From assembly GCA_027295475.1 (NCBI GenBank), contig JAPUKV010000037.1, forward strand, positions 1 through 30,892: a stretch of 30,892 bases of DNA, read 5' to 3'. Below are positions 18,694 to 28,983 of this stretch, in pieces; within the stretch, counting starts at the first letter, position 1, and every line of letters begins with the position of its first letter. The DNA comes from Pseudomonadota bacterium. Its GTDB lineage: Bacteria; Pseudomonadota; Gammaproteobacteria; Woeseiales; Woeseiaceae. The translations under genes were made by a program, and so were the position numbers. The notes under the pieces were generated by a model. The model was not told the DNA's origin and ran no database searches. It was given only the letters and a program-made list of their open reading frames with translations.

Positions 18694-19017
18694 TCAGACG
18701 CTGAAGCTCTCCCCGCAACCACATTCACCCGTCACATTAGGGTTCCGGAAACGAAATGCCTCGTTCAGGCCCTGCTTTACGAAATCGACTTCCGTACCGT
18801 CGATGAGTTCGAGGCTTTCCTTGTCGACAACGATCTTGACGCCATGATCTTCGAATACGACATCGGAATCGGCAATATCGTCCGCGTAGTTGACGACGTA
18901 GGCGTATCCGGAGCACCCGGTCTTTTTTATGCCTACCCGCAGACCGACACCCTTACCCCGGGCTTCGAGGTGGGTTTTGACGCGGTCAGCAGCAGGTTGG
19001 GTCAGGGAAACAGCCAT
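18694..19017 (-). CDS. iscA: A-type iron-sulfur cluster carrier IscA
   Basis: An A-type carrier of 107 residues that receives and passes on Fe-S clusters. The three ligand cysteines fall at 35 (TGCSGYAY), 99 and 101 (GECGCGESF), exactly the E. coli IscA positions when the start is ATG 19017. This start also has GGAT 6 nt upstream. An ATG at 19029 would add MDTY. It is the last isc gene here. No hscB, hscA or fdx follows; the next gene is ndk. Confidence 0.93.
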   Translation of the reverse strand: MAVSLTQPAADRVKTHLEARGKGVGLRVGIKKTGCSGYAYVVNYADDIADSDVVFEDHGVKIVVDKESLELIDGTEVDFVKQGLNEAFRFRNPNVTGECGCGESFSV

Positions 19018-19029
19018 GTATGTATCCAT

Positions 19030-19437
19030 TCAATCCTGAGTATGTATCGTTCCAGTCAGCTCTATATGGAGCGCTTTTGCAGCATCTTCAAGTATGAGCA
19101 CCCTCCCGGTCTTCTCCACCGGAATCGTCAGCTTGTCCATCAGGCCCGGCACGTCCAGTTCCAGCAATGTCGCAACCGGCTGGCCCTCAGCCTCATCGCA
19201 AAATGCCTCGGCCGCGGCAATCAGATGCGGGCACCCGAAGACCTGATATCGCAGAATACGGACGGTATCCCGGTCTACGACAGCATAAAGGATAACTCGT
19301 GCACCCGTTTCGGATTCGGCCGCCTCACCGACGACGGCCTTATTGTACTCATCGGGCAACTGCCCCGCATGCACAGGGTTCGCAAAATAGCGTTTGACAA
19401 GCTCGCTGTACGGATTCGTCAATGCCGCGCTGGTCAT
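19030..19437 (-). CDS. divergent IscU-like Fe-S scaffold lacking most cluster ligands
   Basis: A 135-residue protein in the iscU position with the IscU fold signature: an N-terminal YSELVKRYFANP helix, strands, YQVFGCPHLIAAAEAF, and a C-terminal VLILEDAAKALHIEL helix. Aligned by eye to E. coli IscU, only the middle cysteine is kept (Cys63 to Cys69 here). The Cys37/Asp39 site reads AAESETG. The His105-Cys106 pair reads Gly111-Arg112. The HscA-binding LPPVK reads IPVEK. An extra Cys80 is present. It overlaps iscS by ATGA and is followed directly by iscA, so it belongs to the operon. It may be a scaffold with altered chemistry or a regulator/partner of the desulfurase; fold membership is likely, function uncertain. 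Confidence 0.8.
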   Translation of the reverse strand: MTSAALTNPYSELVKRYFANPVHAGQLPDEYNKAVVGEAAESETGARVILYAVVDRDTVRILRYQVFGCPHLIAAAEAFCDEAEGQPVATLLELDVPGLMDKLTIPVEKTGRVLILEDAAKALHIELTGTIHTQD

Positions 19438-20618
19438 GCTGTTCGCGCGTGCTGCGGCGAAATCGCCCGCAGATGAATGATGGCGTCCGCATAACAGCCA
19501 ATAGCCAGGTCGATTTCATCGTTGGTCGTATCCCGGCCAAAGCTGAAGCGAATTGCGCTCTGGGCCAGGGCATCATCACGGCCCAGCGCCCGCAGCACCG
19601 CTGACGACTCGCTGTTTCTGGAATTGCAGGCAGATCCACTGGCCACACAGAGCGGCTCGAGCGCCAGCATCAAACACTCGCCTTCGATCCCCTCGATGCT
19701 CACACTGAGGATGCCCGGAAACGACTCCGTCTCACTGCCATTCCGCAGTATTCCGGGGATATTTCCAATCCCTGACCACAACCGGGCCTCGAGTCCCCGC
19801 AAATGAACGAGGTCCTCGACCTGCCTCGATTGGGCGAGCGAGGCCGCCGCACCCAGTCCGACGATCTGGTGTACCGGCAGGGTGCCCGGCCTGAGCCCGC
19901 GTTCCTGTCCGCCTCCATGGAACAGCGGCAGCACATGACAACCGGGACGATCGGCCATATAGAGTGCTCCGATGCCCTGCGGCCCATAGAATTTGTGTGC
20001 CGTCAATGACAACAGGTCCACCGGCAGCACCGCCAGGTCTGTGGGCAGTTTGCCAACGGACTGCGCTGCATCGACATGCAAAAGGATGTCTCTTTGACGA
20101 CAGCACTCACCAATACGCCGAATATCCTGTATGACTCCAGTCTCGTTATTCACGTGCATGACTGACACGAGCTGCGTGTCATCCCGTATCGCAGCTTCAA
20201 GCTCATCAAGTGCAAGTAAACCGTCCCGGTCTGGCATCAGATAAGTCACTGCAAATCCTTCACGCTCCAGTGCCTGGAATGCATCGGTGACGGCCTTGTG
20301 CTCCGTCGGCATCGTGATCAGGTGTTTTCCCCGATCGGACCGGAATCGTGCTGCGCCGATGATGCCGAGATTGACCGATTCGGTCGCACCCGACGTCCAG
20401 ATCAGTTCATGTGGGCTGACGTTGAGGAGACCTGCAAGTTGTTCACGCGCGCTCTCGACAGCCTCCGCCGATTGCCTGCCTGCCACATGAATTGATGATG
20501 GATTGGCAAATGTGCCGCCGACTGTCAGATATCCCGACATCGCCTCGGCAACTTGCGGATCGACCGGCGTTGTCGCAGCGTAATCGAGATAAACGGGTTC
20601 AGCGTTGTTGCTCAGCAT
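19434..20618 (-). CDS. iscS: cysteine desulfurase (IscS/NifS family)
   Basis: A PLP enzyme that takes sulfur from cysteine as a persulfide for Fe-S assembly and tRNA thiolation. It has 394 residues. The N-terminus YLDYAATTPVDP, the PLP lysine Lys209 in TAHKFYGPQG, and the catalytic Cys331 in SGSACNS are all present. The loop after the cysteine reads NSRNSESSAVLRALG where IscS usually has TSASLEPS. The protein is about ten residues shorter than E. coli IscS. Its partner scaffold is also divergent. It lies between trmJ (stop/start share one base, TAATG) and the scaffold gene. No iscR repressor gene precedes it. Confidence 0.93.
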   Translation of the reverse strand: MLSNNAEPVYLDYAATTPVDPQVAEAMSGYLTVGGTFANPSSIHVAGRQSAEAVESAREQLAGLLNVSPHELIWTSGATESVNLGIIGAARFRSDRGKHLITMPTEHKAVTDAFQALEREGFAVTYLMPDRDGLLALDELEAAIRDDTQLVSVMHVNNETGVIQDIRRIGECCRQRDILLHVDAAQSVGKLPTDLAVLPVDLLSLTAHKFYGPQGIGALYMADRPGCHVLPLFHGGGQERGLRPGTLPVHQIVGLGAAASLAQSRQVEDLVHLRGLEARLWSGIGNIPGILRNGSETESFPGILSVSIEGIEGECLMLALEPLCVASGSACNSRNSESSAVLRALGRDDALAQSAIRFSFGRDTTNDEIDLAIGCYADAIIHLRAISPQHARTA

Positions 20619-21343
20619 TATTTGAACTCTCCGTTACGTACTTTCGGATCGAGTGTCGCCAGCACGCCCCGCAGGATATTGATCTCGTTCTGGTCGGGTT
20701 GTACCCGGACAAGCAATCGTCGCAGGCGCCGCATCAGATGCCGCGGGTTATCCGGATCCAGAAATCCGCCATCCGTCAACACTTCCTCGAGATGCGCGTA
20801 AAAATGTTCGAGCTCCTCACCCGTAGCCGGTGGCGCCTCGGATACGTAGCCCTCCTCCGACACACCGATCTCTGCAACACGCAATTCGTAGGAAACGACC
20901 TGAACCGCCATGGCCACGTTCAGTGAGCTGAAGCCGCTGTGGGTCGGAATTGTCAGCAGCGTATGGCAACGGTCGATGTCTTCATTCGTCAGACCCGACT
21001 TCTCGGAACCGAATACGACAGCTGCCGTACCATTGTGGCTTTCTCGCAATAACTTCTGCGCACACTCCCGCGGCGCCATGCTCGGCCATCCAATGGTTCG
21101 CGACCTCGCGCTCGCACCGGCAACATAGACGCAGTCACTGAGCGCTTCATCGAGACTGCTAACTACTCGCGTGGTGTCCAGCACATCTTCAGCGCCTGAG
21201 GCGCGAGCTGTCGCCTCATCGTGCGGAAAATGCAGTGGATTGACCAACACCAGGTCGAACAGGCCCATGTTTTTCATCGCCCGCGCGGCCGCGCCGATGT
21301 TTCCCGGGTGGCTGGTGCCAATGAGGATGATTCGAATCGTCAT
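20618..21343 (-). CDS. trmJ: tRNA (cytidine/uridine-2'-O-)-methyltransferase TrmJ
   Basis: A SPOUT methyltransferase that 2'-O-methylates position 32 of several tRNAs. The ATG at 21343 gives 241 residues beginning MTIRIILIGTSHPGNIGAAA, the conserved start of the family. The knot motifs are VFGSEKSGLTNEDIDRC and IPTHSGFSSLNVAMAVQ. The longer frame to 21445 runs across the suhB start and shows nothing conserved. It heads the operon trmJ-iscS-iscU-iscA and is divergent from suhB, as in other gammaproteobacteria; iscR would normally follow it. Confidence 0.95.
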   Translation of the reverse strand: MTIRIILIGTSHPGNIGAAARAMKNMGLFDLVLVNPLHFPHDEATARASGAEDVLDTTRVVSSLDEALSDCVYVAGASARSRTIGWPSMAPRECAQKLLRESHNGTAAVVFGSEKSGLTNEDIDRCHTLLTIPTHSGFSSLNVAMAVQVVSYELRVAEIGVSEEGYVSEAPPATGEELEHFYAHLEEVLTDGGFLDPDNPRHLMRRLRRLLVRVQPDQNEINILRGVLATLDPKVRNGEFK

Positions 21344-21379
21344 TGTCTTTTCGAAACTATGTCCAATGCCAAGGTCTGG

Positions 21380-21385
21380 TATTCT
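21380..21385 (+). promoter_or_regulatory. possible extended -10 element for suhB
   Basis: TGG directly precedes TATTCT, an extended -10 arrangement in the 92-nt divergent gap between trmJ and suhB. No good -35 is present at the proper distance. The reverse strand at the same place reads TAGAAT, which could equally serve trmJ. Confidence 0.35.
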
Positions 21386-21435
21386 ACCGCCCCCTTGCGG
21401 GAAATCGCTCTTTTCAAAAATGACGGAATCGACCA

Positions 21436-22239
21436 ATGCACGCATTGCTAAATGTTGCTGTTATGGCAGCTCACAGTGGCGGCGACACGCTCATTCGCAT
21501 GCTGCCAAAACTGGACAAAATTAAAGTCGAGCAGAAAGGCCGCAACGACTTCGTCAGTGAAGCGGACCGAAAGGCCGAATACGCCGTCATCCGCACAATC
21601 CTCAAGCATTATCCCGACCATGCGATCCTCGCCGAGGAGAGCGGGCGACAAGGTGATTCCGACTACGTTTGGGTGATCGACCCACTTGATGGCACCACTA
21701 ATTTCCTGCATGGTTTTCCCGTTTTTTGCGTTTCGGTCGGCTTGATGCACAAGAACCGGCTCGAGCACGCCGCGGTGTATGACCCGCTTCGCCAGGAACT
21801 CTTCACGGCATCGCGCGGACGGGGAGCGCATCTTGACGGCCGCCGTATTCGTGTCAGCAAGCAGAATTCACTCGAGCGCGCATTAATCGGCACTGGCTTT
21901 CCGTATCGAGACTCAAATATCCCGTTGCAACCCTACATGAAAATGCTGCAAACCGTGCTCATGCACACAAGCGGCGTGCGCAGGGTCGGTGCTGCGGCAC
22001 TCGACCTGTGTTACGTCGCAGCTGGCCGGCTCGAGGGCTTCTGGGAAACCGGACTGCAGAAATGGGACCTGGCTGCCGGCGCGCTCATTATTCGCGAAGC
22101 CGGTGGCATTATCAGCGGCATGGACGGCAGCGAGGATTTCCTCGACACGGGCCACGTTCTAACAGGCTCACCAAAAATATACAGCGCACTGGCGAAACTC
22201 TTGGCCCCGGAAATCAAGGAAATATTCAGCAAGACATAG
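21436..22239 (+). CDS. suhB: inositol-1-monophosphatase SuhB
   Basis: A Mg-dependent phosphatase of 267 residues, also a known partner of the rRNA antitermination complex in E. coli. Metal ligands are Glu67 (AEESG), Asp82 and Asp85 (IDPLDGTTNF), and Asp211 (KWDLAAGALIIREAGG). The sequence GRNDFVSEADRKAE and GVRRVGAAALDLCYVAAGRLEGF are typical. The start overlaps nothing and lies 92 nt from trmJ. It ends 5 nt before a REP pair and converges on secF. Confidence 0.96.
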   Translation: MHALLNVAVMAAHSGGDTLIRMLPKLDKIKVEQKGRNDFVSEADRKAEYAVIRTILKHYPDHAILAEESGRQGDSDYVWVIDPLDGTTNFLHGFPVFCVSVGLMHKNRLEHAAVYDPLRQELFTASRGRGAHLDGRRIRVSKQNSLERALIGTGFPYRDSNIPLQPYMKMLQTVLMHTSGVRRVGAAALDLCYVAAGRLEGFWETGLQKWDLAAGALIIREAGGIISGMDGSEDFLDTGHVLTGSPKIYSALAKLLAPEIKEIFSKT

Positions 22240-22243
22240 GAAA

Positions 22244-22321
22244 TTCGCCCGTCAGGACGGGCTCCAACAATTTGCTAACCAACGTCGCAGCACGCCCGTA
22301 GGAACCCGTCCTGACGGGCGA
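22244..22321. repeat. REP pair (CCCGTCAGGACGGG family), inverted
   Basis: A head TTCGCCCGTCAGGACGGGCT starts at 22244. Its inverted partner GGAACCCGTCCTGACGGGCG starts at 22301, with 35 nt between the 21-nt heads. The heads are the same family as those at 3164-3386. The pair fills the gap between the convergent genes suhB and secF and could form a long bidirectional stem at the ends of both transcripts. Confidence 0.9.
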
Positions 22322-22371
22322 TCCGCGATCGCGCCAAGAGATACGCGCAACAAGGTGCCGGGCACGTTTAG

Positions 22372-23313
22372 TTAGGGCAGGTCGTCGACCAGATTTGTCT
22401 CTTCGGTGGGGGGAAGAAGATCCTGTGCATTGACGTCCAGATAAAGCGCCGTGGCGCTCGCCGTATAAATTGAAGAGTAGGTGCCGACGATGACGCCGAC
22501 GATCAAAGCGATCGAGAAGGGGGCGACGGACTCGCCGCCGAGCGTCAACAAAGCAATCAAAACAACCAGTGTCGTGACGCCGGTGATTATCGTTCGGGCA
22601 AGCATCTCGTTGATCGAGATATTCATCGCTTCTTCGGACGGAGTACCGCGAAGCTTCATGAAGTTCTCGCGGATTCTGTCGAATGTGACGACGGTATCGT
22701 TAAGCGAGTAACCGATTACCGCGAGTATTGCGGCCAGAACGGTCAGGTCGAACTGCAATCCGAATATCGAGAAGAAGCCGACCGTGACAATGACGTCATG
22801 CGCCAGCGCCGCGACAGCGCCTGCGGCAAATTTCCACTGAAAGCGGATCATGACGTAAGCAAAAATCAGCAGCAAAACAAAAATGGTTGCGAGGCCGCCC
22901 TGCTCCCTGAGTTCCTGGCCGACCTGAGGTCCTACAAACTCGACACGTCTGAGTTCGACGTCCGGTTCATCTGCCGAGAGCGTTTCGCTCAAAGACCTAC
23001 GTAACGCGTCCGAATCAGCGTCCGGCTGCGGCGGCAGTCTTATCAACACCTCAGTTGCAGTACCGAACCGCTGCACCTGCACATCGTCAAAGCCCGCGTC
23101 GCCGAGAAGCTGCCTGATCCGCTCGAGGTCGGCCTCCTGCGGATAGCCGACTTCGAGCAACACGCCGCCCGTAAAGTCGATACCGTATTCCAGACCTTTT
23201 GTCGCAATTGTTGCGATCGAGACAACGATTGCCAATATCGAGATCGCGATGGCGATCCGCCGTCGGCCGAGGCTCAGGAAATCGATGGAAGTCTTATCTT
23301 TGATCAAGCGCAT
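22372..23313 (-). CDS. secF: protein translocase subunit SecF
   Basis: SecF and SecD use the proton gradient to pull preproteins through SecYEG. The ATG at 23313 has a good Shine-Dalgarno (GGGG at 23324-23321, 7 nt upstream) and gives 313 residues. There is a first span (about 18-40), a periplasmic P1 domain beginning GLEYGIDFTGGVLLEV, and five further spans with the conserved AVIGYSLNDTVVTFDRIREN. It starts 10 nt after secD. A longer frame to 23391 overlaps secD and is rejected. Confidence 0.97.
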   Translation of the reverse strand: MRLIKDKTSIDFLSLGRRRIAIAISILAIVVSIATIATKGLEYGIDFTGGVLLEVGYPQEADLERIRQLLGDAGFDDVQVQRFGTATEVLIRLPPQPDADSDALRRSLSETLSADEPDVELRRVEFVGPQVGQELREQGGLATIFVLLLIFAYVMIRFQWKFAAGAVAALAHDVIVTVGFFSIFGLQFDLTVLAAILAVIGYSLNDTVVTFDRIRENFMKLRGTPSEEAMNISINEMLARTIITGVTTLVVLIALLTLGGESVAPFSIALIVGVIVGTYSSIYTASATALYLDVNAQDLLPPTEETNLVDDLP

Positions 23314-23323
23314 CGATACACCC

Positions 23324-25135
23324 CTAAACCGGCACACTGGAAAGCCGGCGACCGCCAAAAACGAGGTTGACGACGGCACGCGTGCCGACAATAGCCGTGA
23401 ACATCGAGGTCACGATGCCGAGCGAAAGCGTTATAGCAAACCCCCTGATCGGACCTGTGCCGAAGATCAATAGCACGATAGCTGCGATCAGCGTTGTGAT
23501 GTTGGCATCGGCGATCGACGAGAGCGCTTTCTCGTAACCGGCATGAATGCTTGCCTGTGGCGGGTTTCCAGCCGCCAACTCTTCCCGGATTCTTTCGAAT
23601 ATGAGTACGTTTGCATCGACTGCCATGCCGACCGTCAGGACGATGCCGGCGATTCCGGGCAAGGTGAGTGACGCCTGCAATAACGACAACAGCGCAACGA
23701 TAAACATGAGGTTGGAAAACAAGGCCAGATTGGCAATCATGCCGAACCAGCGGTAATAAAATGCCATGAAGACAACCACAGCCAGGAAGCCGATTCTTAC
23801 GGCATTGAAGCCGCGATCGATGTTGTCCTGTCCCAGGCTCGGCCCAATCGTTCTTTCTTCCACTTTATACACCGGTGCTGCGAGGGCACCGGCGCGCAAT
23901 AATAGTGCCAGATCGCGCGCTTCGATCGGCGTGAGTCCGGTAATCTGAAAATTGTTCTTGAACGTGCCGCGAATCGTCGCCGTATTGATGATCTCTTCTG
24001 TTCGAATGTCACGCGTTTCCGGGACGCCGTTTACAATTACGGTTTCGCGGCGCGTCTCGATAAAAACGGCGGACATCGGCTTGTTGAGATTTTCGATTGT
24101 GGTTTTGAGCATGCTCTCGCCACCGGCTGAATCCAGTTTGATGAATACGGCCGGCTGACCTTCGCTGAAGCCGGATTCGGCGTCGATGATCTGGTCTCCA
24201 GAGGCGACAATGTGCCGCTTCAGGACCTGAGACCGCTCGTCGCCGCGACCCGGGTAACGGCGGGACCCCGGACTGTCACGGGCCTCATCGACCAGGTGGA
24301 ATTCGAGGGTCGCCGTCGCGGTCAGGATTTCGTTTAGTCGATTCGGATCCTGCACACCGGGCAATTGCACGACGATACGATCAGTACCTTGTCGTTGCAC
24401 CAGCGGTTCGGCGACGCCGAGCTGGTTGACGCGATTCCTGAGCGTCGTCATGTTCTGCTCGATCGCAAAGTCGTGCCGGGCTTTGATCTGTTGCTCGCTC
24501 ATGCGCACCCGGAACGATTTGCCGTCTTCGCCATCGATGATCAGCAGGTCCCTGTCGGCGTTCCGGACTATGTCTCGCGCCTCATCAAAGTCTTCCACTC
24601 GAGCAACTCGAACGGTAATTGTCTGGTCCTCGACCCTGACTTGCCGGCGTATGTTCTCCTCCGCAAGACGTTCGGCAAAATCCTGCTCGTAGAGGTTCAA
24701 GCGGTTCTGGATCGCCGCATTCATATCGACTTCAAGCAGGACGTAAACGCCACCACGCAGATCGAGGCCCAGGCTCATCGGGCTCAGGCCGAGATTTCGA
24801 ACCCAGACCGGCAACTTTGGCGCCAGCGTCAGGGCAACGTTTGAGCTTGAGCCGAATCGTTCGCGCAGCCGATCCCCGGCACTCAGTTGCTCCTCTACGG
24901 AAGCGAATCGCAGCACTACCCGGCCGTCCTGAATGTAGGCCGCTTCCGGTGTCGACTGTCCTGCCTCAAGGACACGGACTATTTGTGCGACTTTGGCTTC
25001 CGCATACGGCTCACCATCGGCGCTCGCAATCTGAACTGCGGGCACGCTGCCGTAAATATTCGGCATCGCAAGTATCGCACCAAGCATCAGGATGACGAGC
25101 ACGAGCCAGTTTAGCCAGGCCGGATAACGATTCAT
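23324..25135 (-). CDS. secD: protein translocase subunit SecD
   Basis: A 603-residue RND-type membrane protein that completes late steps of Sec export. The N-terminal span (about 7-25) is followed by a large periplasmic region with LGLDLRGGVYVLLEVD and a second P1 sub-domain (about 120-420), then five spans with VGMAVDANVLIFERIREEL and the C-terminal GFAITLSLGIVTSMFTAIVGTRA. It follows yajC by 28 nt and precedes secF, the standard yajC-secD-secF operon. Confidence 0.97.
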   Translation of the reverse strand: MNRYPAWLNWLVLVILMLGAILAMPNIYGSVPAVQIASADGEPYAEAKVAQIVRVLEAGQSTPEAAYIQDGRVVLRFASVEEQLSAGDRLRERFGSSSNVALTLAPKLPVWVRNLGLSPMSLGLDLRGGVYVLLEVDMNAAIQNRLNLYEQDFAERLAEENIRRQVRVEDQTITVRVARVEDFDEARDIVRNADRDLLIIDGEDGKSFRVRMSEQQIKARHDFAIEQNMTTLRNRVNQLGVAEPLVQRQGTDRIVVQLPGVQDPNRLNEILTATATLEFHLVDEARDSPGSRRYPGRGDERSQVLKRHIVASGDQIIDAESGFSEGQPAVFIKLDSAGGESMLKTTIENLNKPMSAVFIETRRETVIVNGVPETRDIRTEEIINTATIRGTFKNNFQITGLTPIEARDLALLLRAGALAAPVYKVEERTIGPSLGQDNIDRGFNAVRIGFLAVVVFMAFYYRWFGMIANLALFSNLMFIVALLSLLQASLTLPGIAGIVLTVGMAVDANVLIFERIREELAAGNPPQASIHAGYEKALSSIADANITTLIAAIVLLIFGTGPIRGFAITLSLGIVTSMFTAIVGTRAVVNLVFGGRRLSSVPV

Positions 25136-25163
25136 CGAGGGAGCCTATTGGGAAGCCGTTCTG

Positions 25164-25499
25164 TCAGGCCTGGTCAAATGTGCCTTTCGGCACCACTGCG
25201 GACACGGTCGACTTCTGAATCTTGATTTCTACGTTAGCGGCGATTTCCAGCGTCGCGTAATGCTCGCTCACCGCCGTTACCTTGCCGAGAATCCCCCCTG
25301 CTGTCAGCACTTCATCACCGGTCGACAGCGCCGAAACCAGCTCCGTATGTGCTTTTTGCTTCTTGTGCTGGGGACGAATCAGCAGGAAATAAAAGGCACC
25401 GAAGATAACCAGCAACGGCAGGAAGAAACCAAAAGGGTTGCCCTGGTCTGCGCCCTGAGCATTGGCGGTAGTTATGAAAAAATCCATGATTGTCTGCAT
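25164..25499 (-). CDS. yajC: Sec translocon accessory subunit YajC
   Basis: An 111-residue single-span membrane protein with a periplasmic N-terminus (TTANAQGADQGNP), a span around GFFLPLLVIFGAFYFLLIRPQ (about 23-42), and a cytoplasmic domain with GDEVLTAGGILGKVTAVSEHYATLEI. The motif FYFLLIRPQHKKQKAH is diagnostic. It lies in the conserved tgt-yajC-secD order. An ATG at 25487 is an alternative start. Confidence 0.96.
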   Translation of the reverse strand: MQTIMDFFITTANAQGADQGNPFGFFLPLLVIFGAFYFLLIRPQHKKQKAHTELVSALSTGDEVLTAGGILGKVTAVSEHYATLEIAANVEIKIQKSTVSAVVPKGTFDQA

Positions 25500-25546
25500 T
25501 GTTTGGACTGTCCATTGTGGTTCAAACCTCGGAAATGAGGCCTGAT

Positions 25547-25583
25547 CCCAAAAATTTCAGCGCGCTATTATGACATAGCGCTG
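25547..25583 (-). terminator. probable Rho-independent terminator after tgt
   Basis: Reading leftward, CAGCGCTAT (25583-25575) and ATAGCGCGCTG (25568-25558) pair with a single bulge around a 6-nt loop. They are followed by AAATTTTT. It lies 53 nt beyond the tgt stop and before yajC, so yajC-secD-secF may be partly uncoupled from queA-tgt. Confidence 0.6.
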
Positions 25584-25635
25584 TTATTTCACCAGCCACA
25601 GACGTGGAGACTCAGTAACCGTATTCAAGCGCTTA

Positions 25636-27793
<2,158 letters not shown>

Positions 27794-27867
27794 CGGCGCG
27801 CATGGTAACAGAGCACGGAATTCACAATCGCCCATCTGGACATCGCCGCATGAATCGCCGTTGGAAG

Positions 27868-27930
27868 TCGCCCGTCGGGACGGGCTCCTACGATGCGTCG
27901 GCTGCTACCCGTTGGAGCCGCCCCGACTGC
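27868..27930. repeat. diverged REP pair (CCCGTCGGGACGGG variant)
   Basis: TCGCCCGTCGGGACGGGCTC starts at 27868 and has the same GCCCGT/ACGGGC stem as the other heads, with loop CGGG instead of CAGG. A degraded inverted copy GTTGGAGCCGCCCCGACTGC lies at 27911-27930. The element occupies part of the 156-nt gap between the PDZ gene and queA, which run in the same direction. Confidence 0.75.
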
Positions 27931-27949
27931 CGGAGTTCTCTACGTACTC

Positions 27950-28954
27950 TTACGTGCGATCTTCCTCGTCAACGTGAACCCTTGGCACGATCATAAGCTT
28001 GGATTCGCTGTGCGGTGCCGCACGCGGTACTGCCCATGAACTGCTCCGGTTATCCGGCATTTCGATTTTTAGCGTCTGCTTTCGCTGGTCACGCATGATC
28101 CGCAGCTCGAGCTGTTCGCCACTTTGGTAGGATCCGAGAATGCGCATGGCATGCGAAACCGATTTGGGTTCACGGCCATCGATACTCTGAATGACATCAC
28201 CATCCTGGAGCTTGAGGTTTTCATCTTCCGGCGCCCTGACGACGAGCAGCCCCTTGTCAGTTCCGAAGTACCTTCCGAGCCGTTCCGTCAATGCCACCAT
28301 TTCCATGTGGCCCCAGCCGCTGCCGTCCGAGAACCAGGTGAATTTTCTGAAATCAATTTCCGGCGCATTCGGTGCCCGCGGCAGGGAGAAATTTCCGCGT
28401 CCCAGGCGGAACGCATATGCCAGCGGTGACATTTCATTTGGACGCACTTCTACGCTCGCCTGCTTGCCGTCGCGAAGATATTCCGCGTCGACAACATCGC
28501 CCTCTTCCACGCCGGACATGAACTCGATCAGCTTGGCGTTGGCTTCTTCATCGCTGGCAGCAGTCAGTGATTCGTCATTGACCGCCGTAATAATGTCGCC
28601 CGACCGGAGTCCCGCCTCTTCTGCCGCGCCGCCCGGCGAAACGCCACGTACCGTCACGCCCTCTACAGGGCCGTCGCCGTCGCTACTCCCAATTGTGATG
28701 CCGAGCACTGCCCGGCCATCCATATGAATGCGGCGTTCAATTTCAACAATCGCCGGCAAATTGCTCGTGCTGAGTTCCGCAATTTGTCTGGCGGCCTCGG
28801 CCAGGCGCTCTTCGGCCTCGCGCATTTGTACTTCGACAGTTAGTTGCTGCTCTTCCGCGGCCCGTTCGGCCTCACGCTCGCTTTGCTGCGCGATGCCTGG
28901 TGTGCTAATAAGCGCGCAAGAAATAAGCAGAAGAGATTTTCTCCAGATTGCCAT
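27950..28954 (-). CDS. exported protein with coiled coil and two PDZ domains, no protease domain
   Basis: The 334-residue protein has a signal peptide (AIWRKSLLLISCALISTPGIA, cleavage near 22), a charged coiled coil (about 25-63), a PDZ domain with ALGITIGS then SPGGAAEEAGLRSGDIITAVND (about 80-172), and a second PDZ (about 215-300; GLLVVRAPEDENLKLQDGDVIQSIDG). No Ser-His-Asp trypsin-like domain or zinc motif is present, so it is not DegP, DegS or RseP. The start at 28954 has an excellent GGGAG 7 nt upstream; an ATG at 28978 is rejected. It lies 29 nt after the single-span protein gene in the sigma-factor unit. It probably binds unfolded or C-terminal peptides in the periplasm; whether it signals to the sigma factor is inference. 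Confidence 0.85.
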   Translation of the reverse strand: MAIWRKSLLLISCALISTPGIAQQSEREAERAAEEQQLTVEVQMREAEERLAEAARQIAELSTSNLPAIVEIERRIHMDGRAVLGITIGSSDGDGPVEGVTVRGVSPGGAAEEAGLRSGDIITAVNDESLTAASDEEANAKLIEFMSGVEEGDVVDAEYLRDGKQASVEVRPNEMSPLAYAFRLGRGNFSLPRAPNAPEIDFRKFTWFSDGSGWGHMEMVALTERLGRYFGTDKGLLVVRAPEDENLKLQDGDVIQSIDGREPKSVSHAMRILGSYQSGEQLELRIMRDQRKQTLKIEMPDNRSSSWAVPRAAPHSESKLMIVPRVHVDEEDRT

Positions 28955-28983
28955 TTGTCGACTCCCGAATAATTGCATTAAAT

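Noticed and set aside
18543..18728. 61-codon minus-strand frame between iscA and ndk
   Set aside because: It begins inside iscA, has no Shine-Dalgarno and low-complexity A/P/S-rich content. The gap is better read as the ndk leader region.
18610..19476. 288-codon open frame on the plus strand
   Set aside because: It is antisense to iscA and the scaffold gene; no conserved features.
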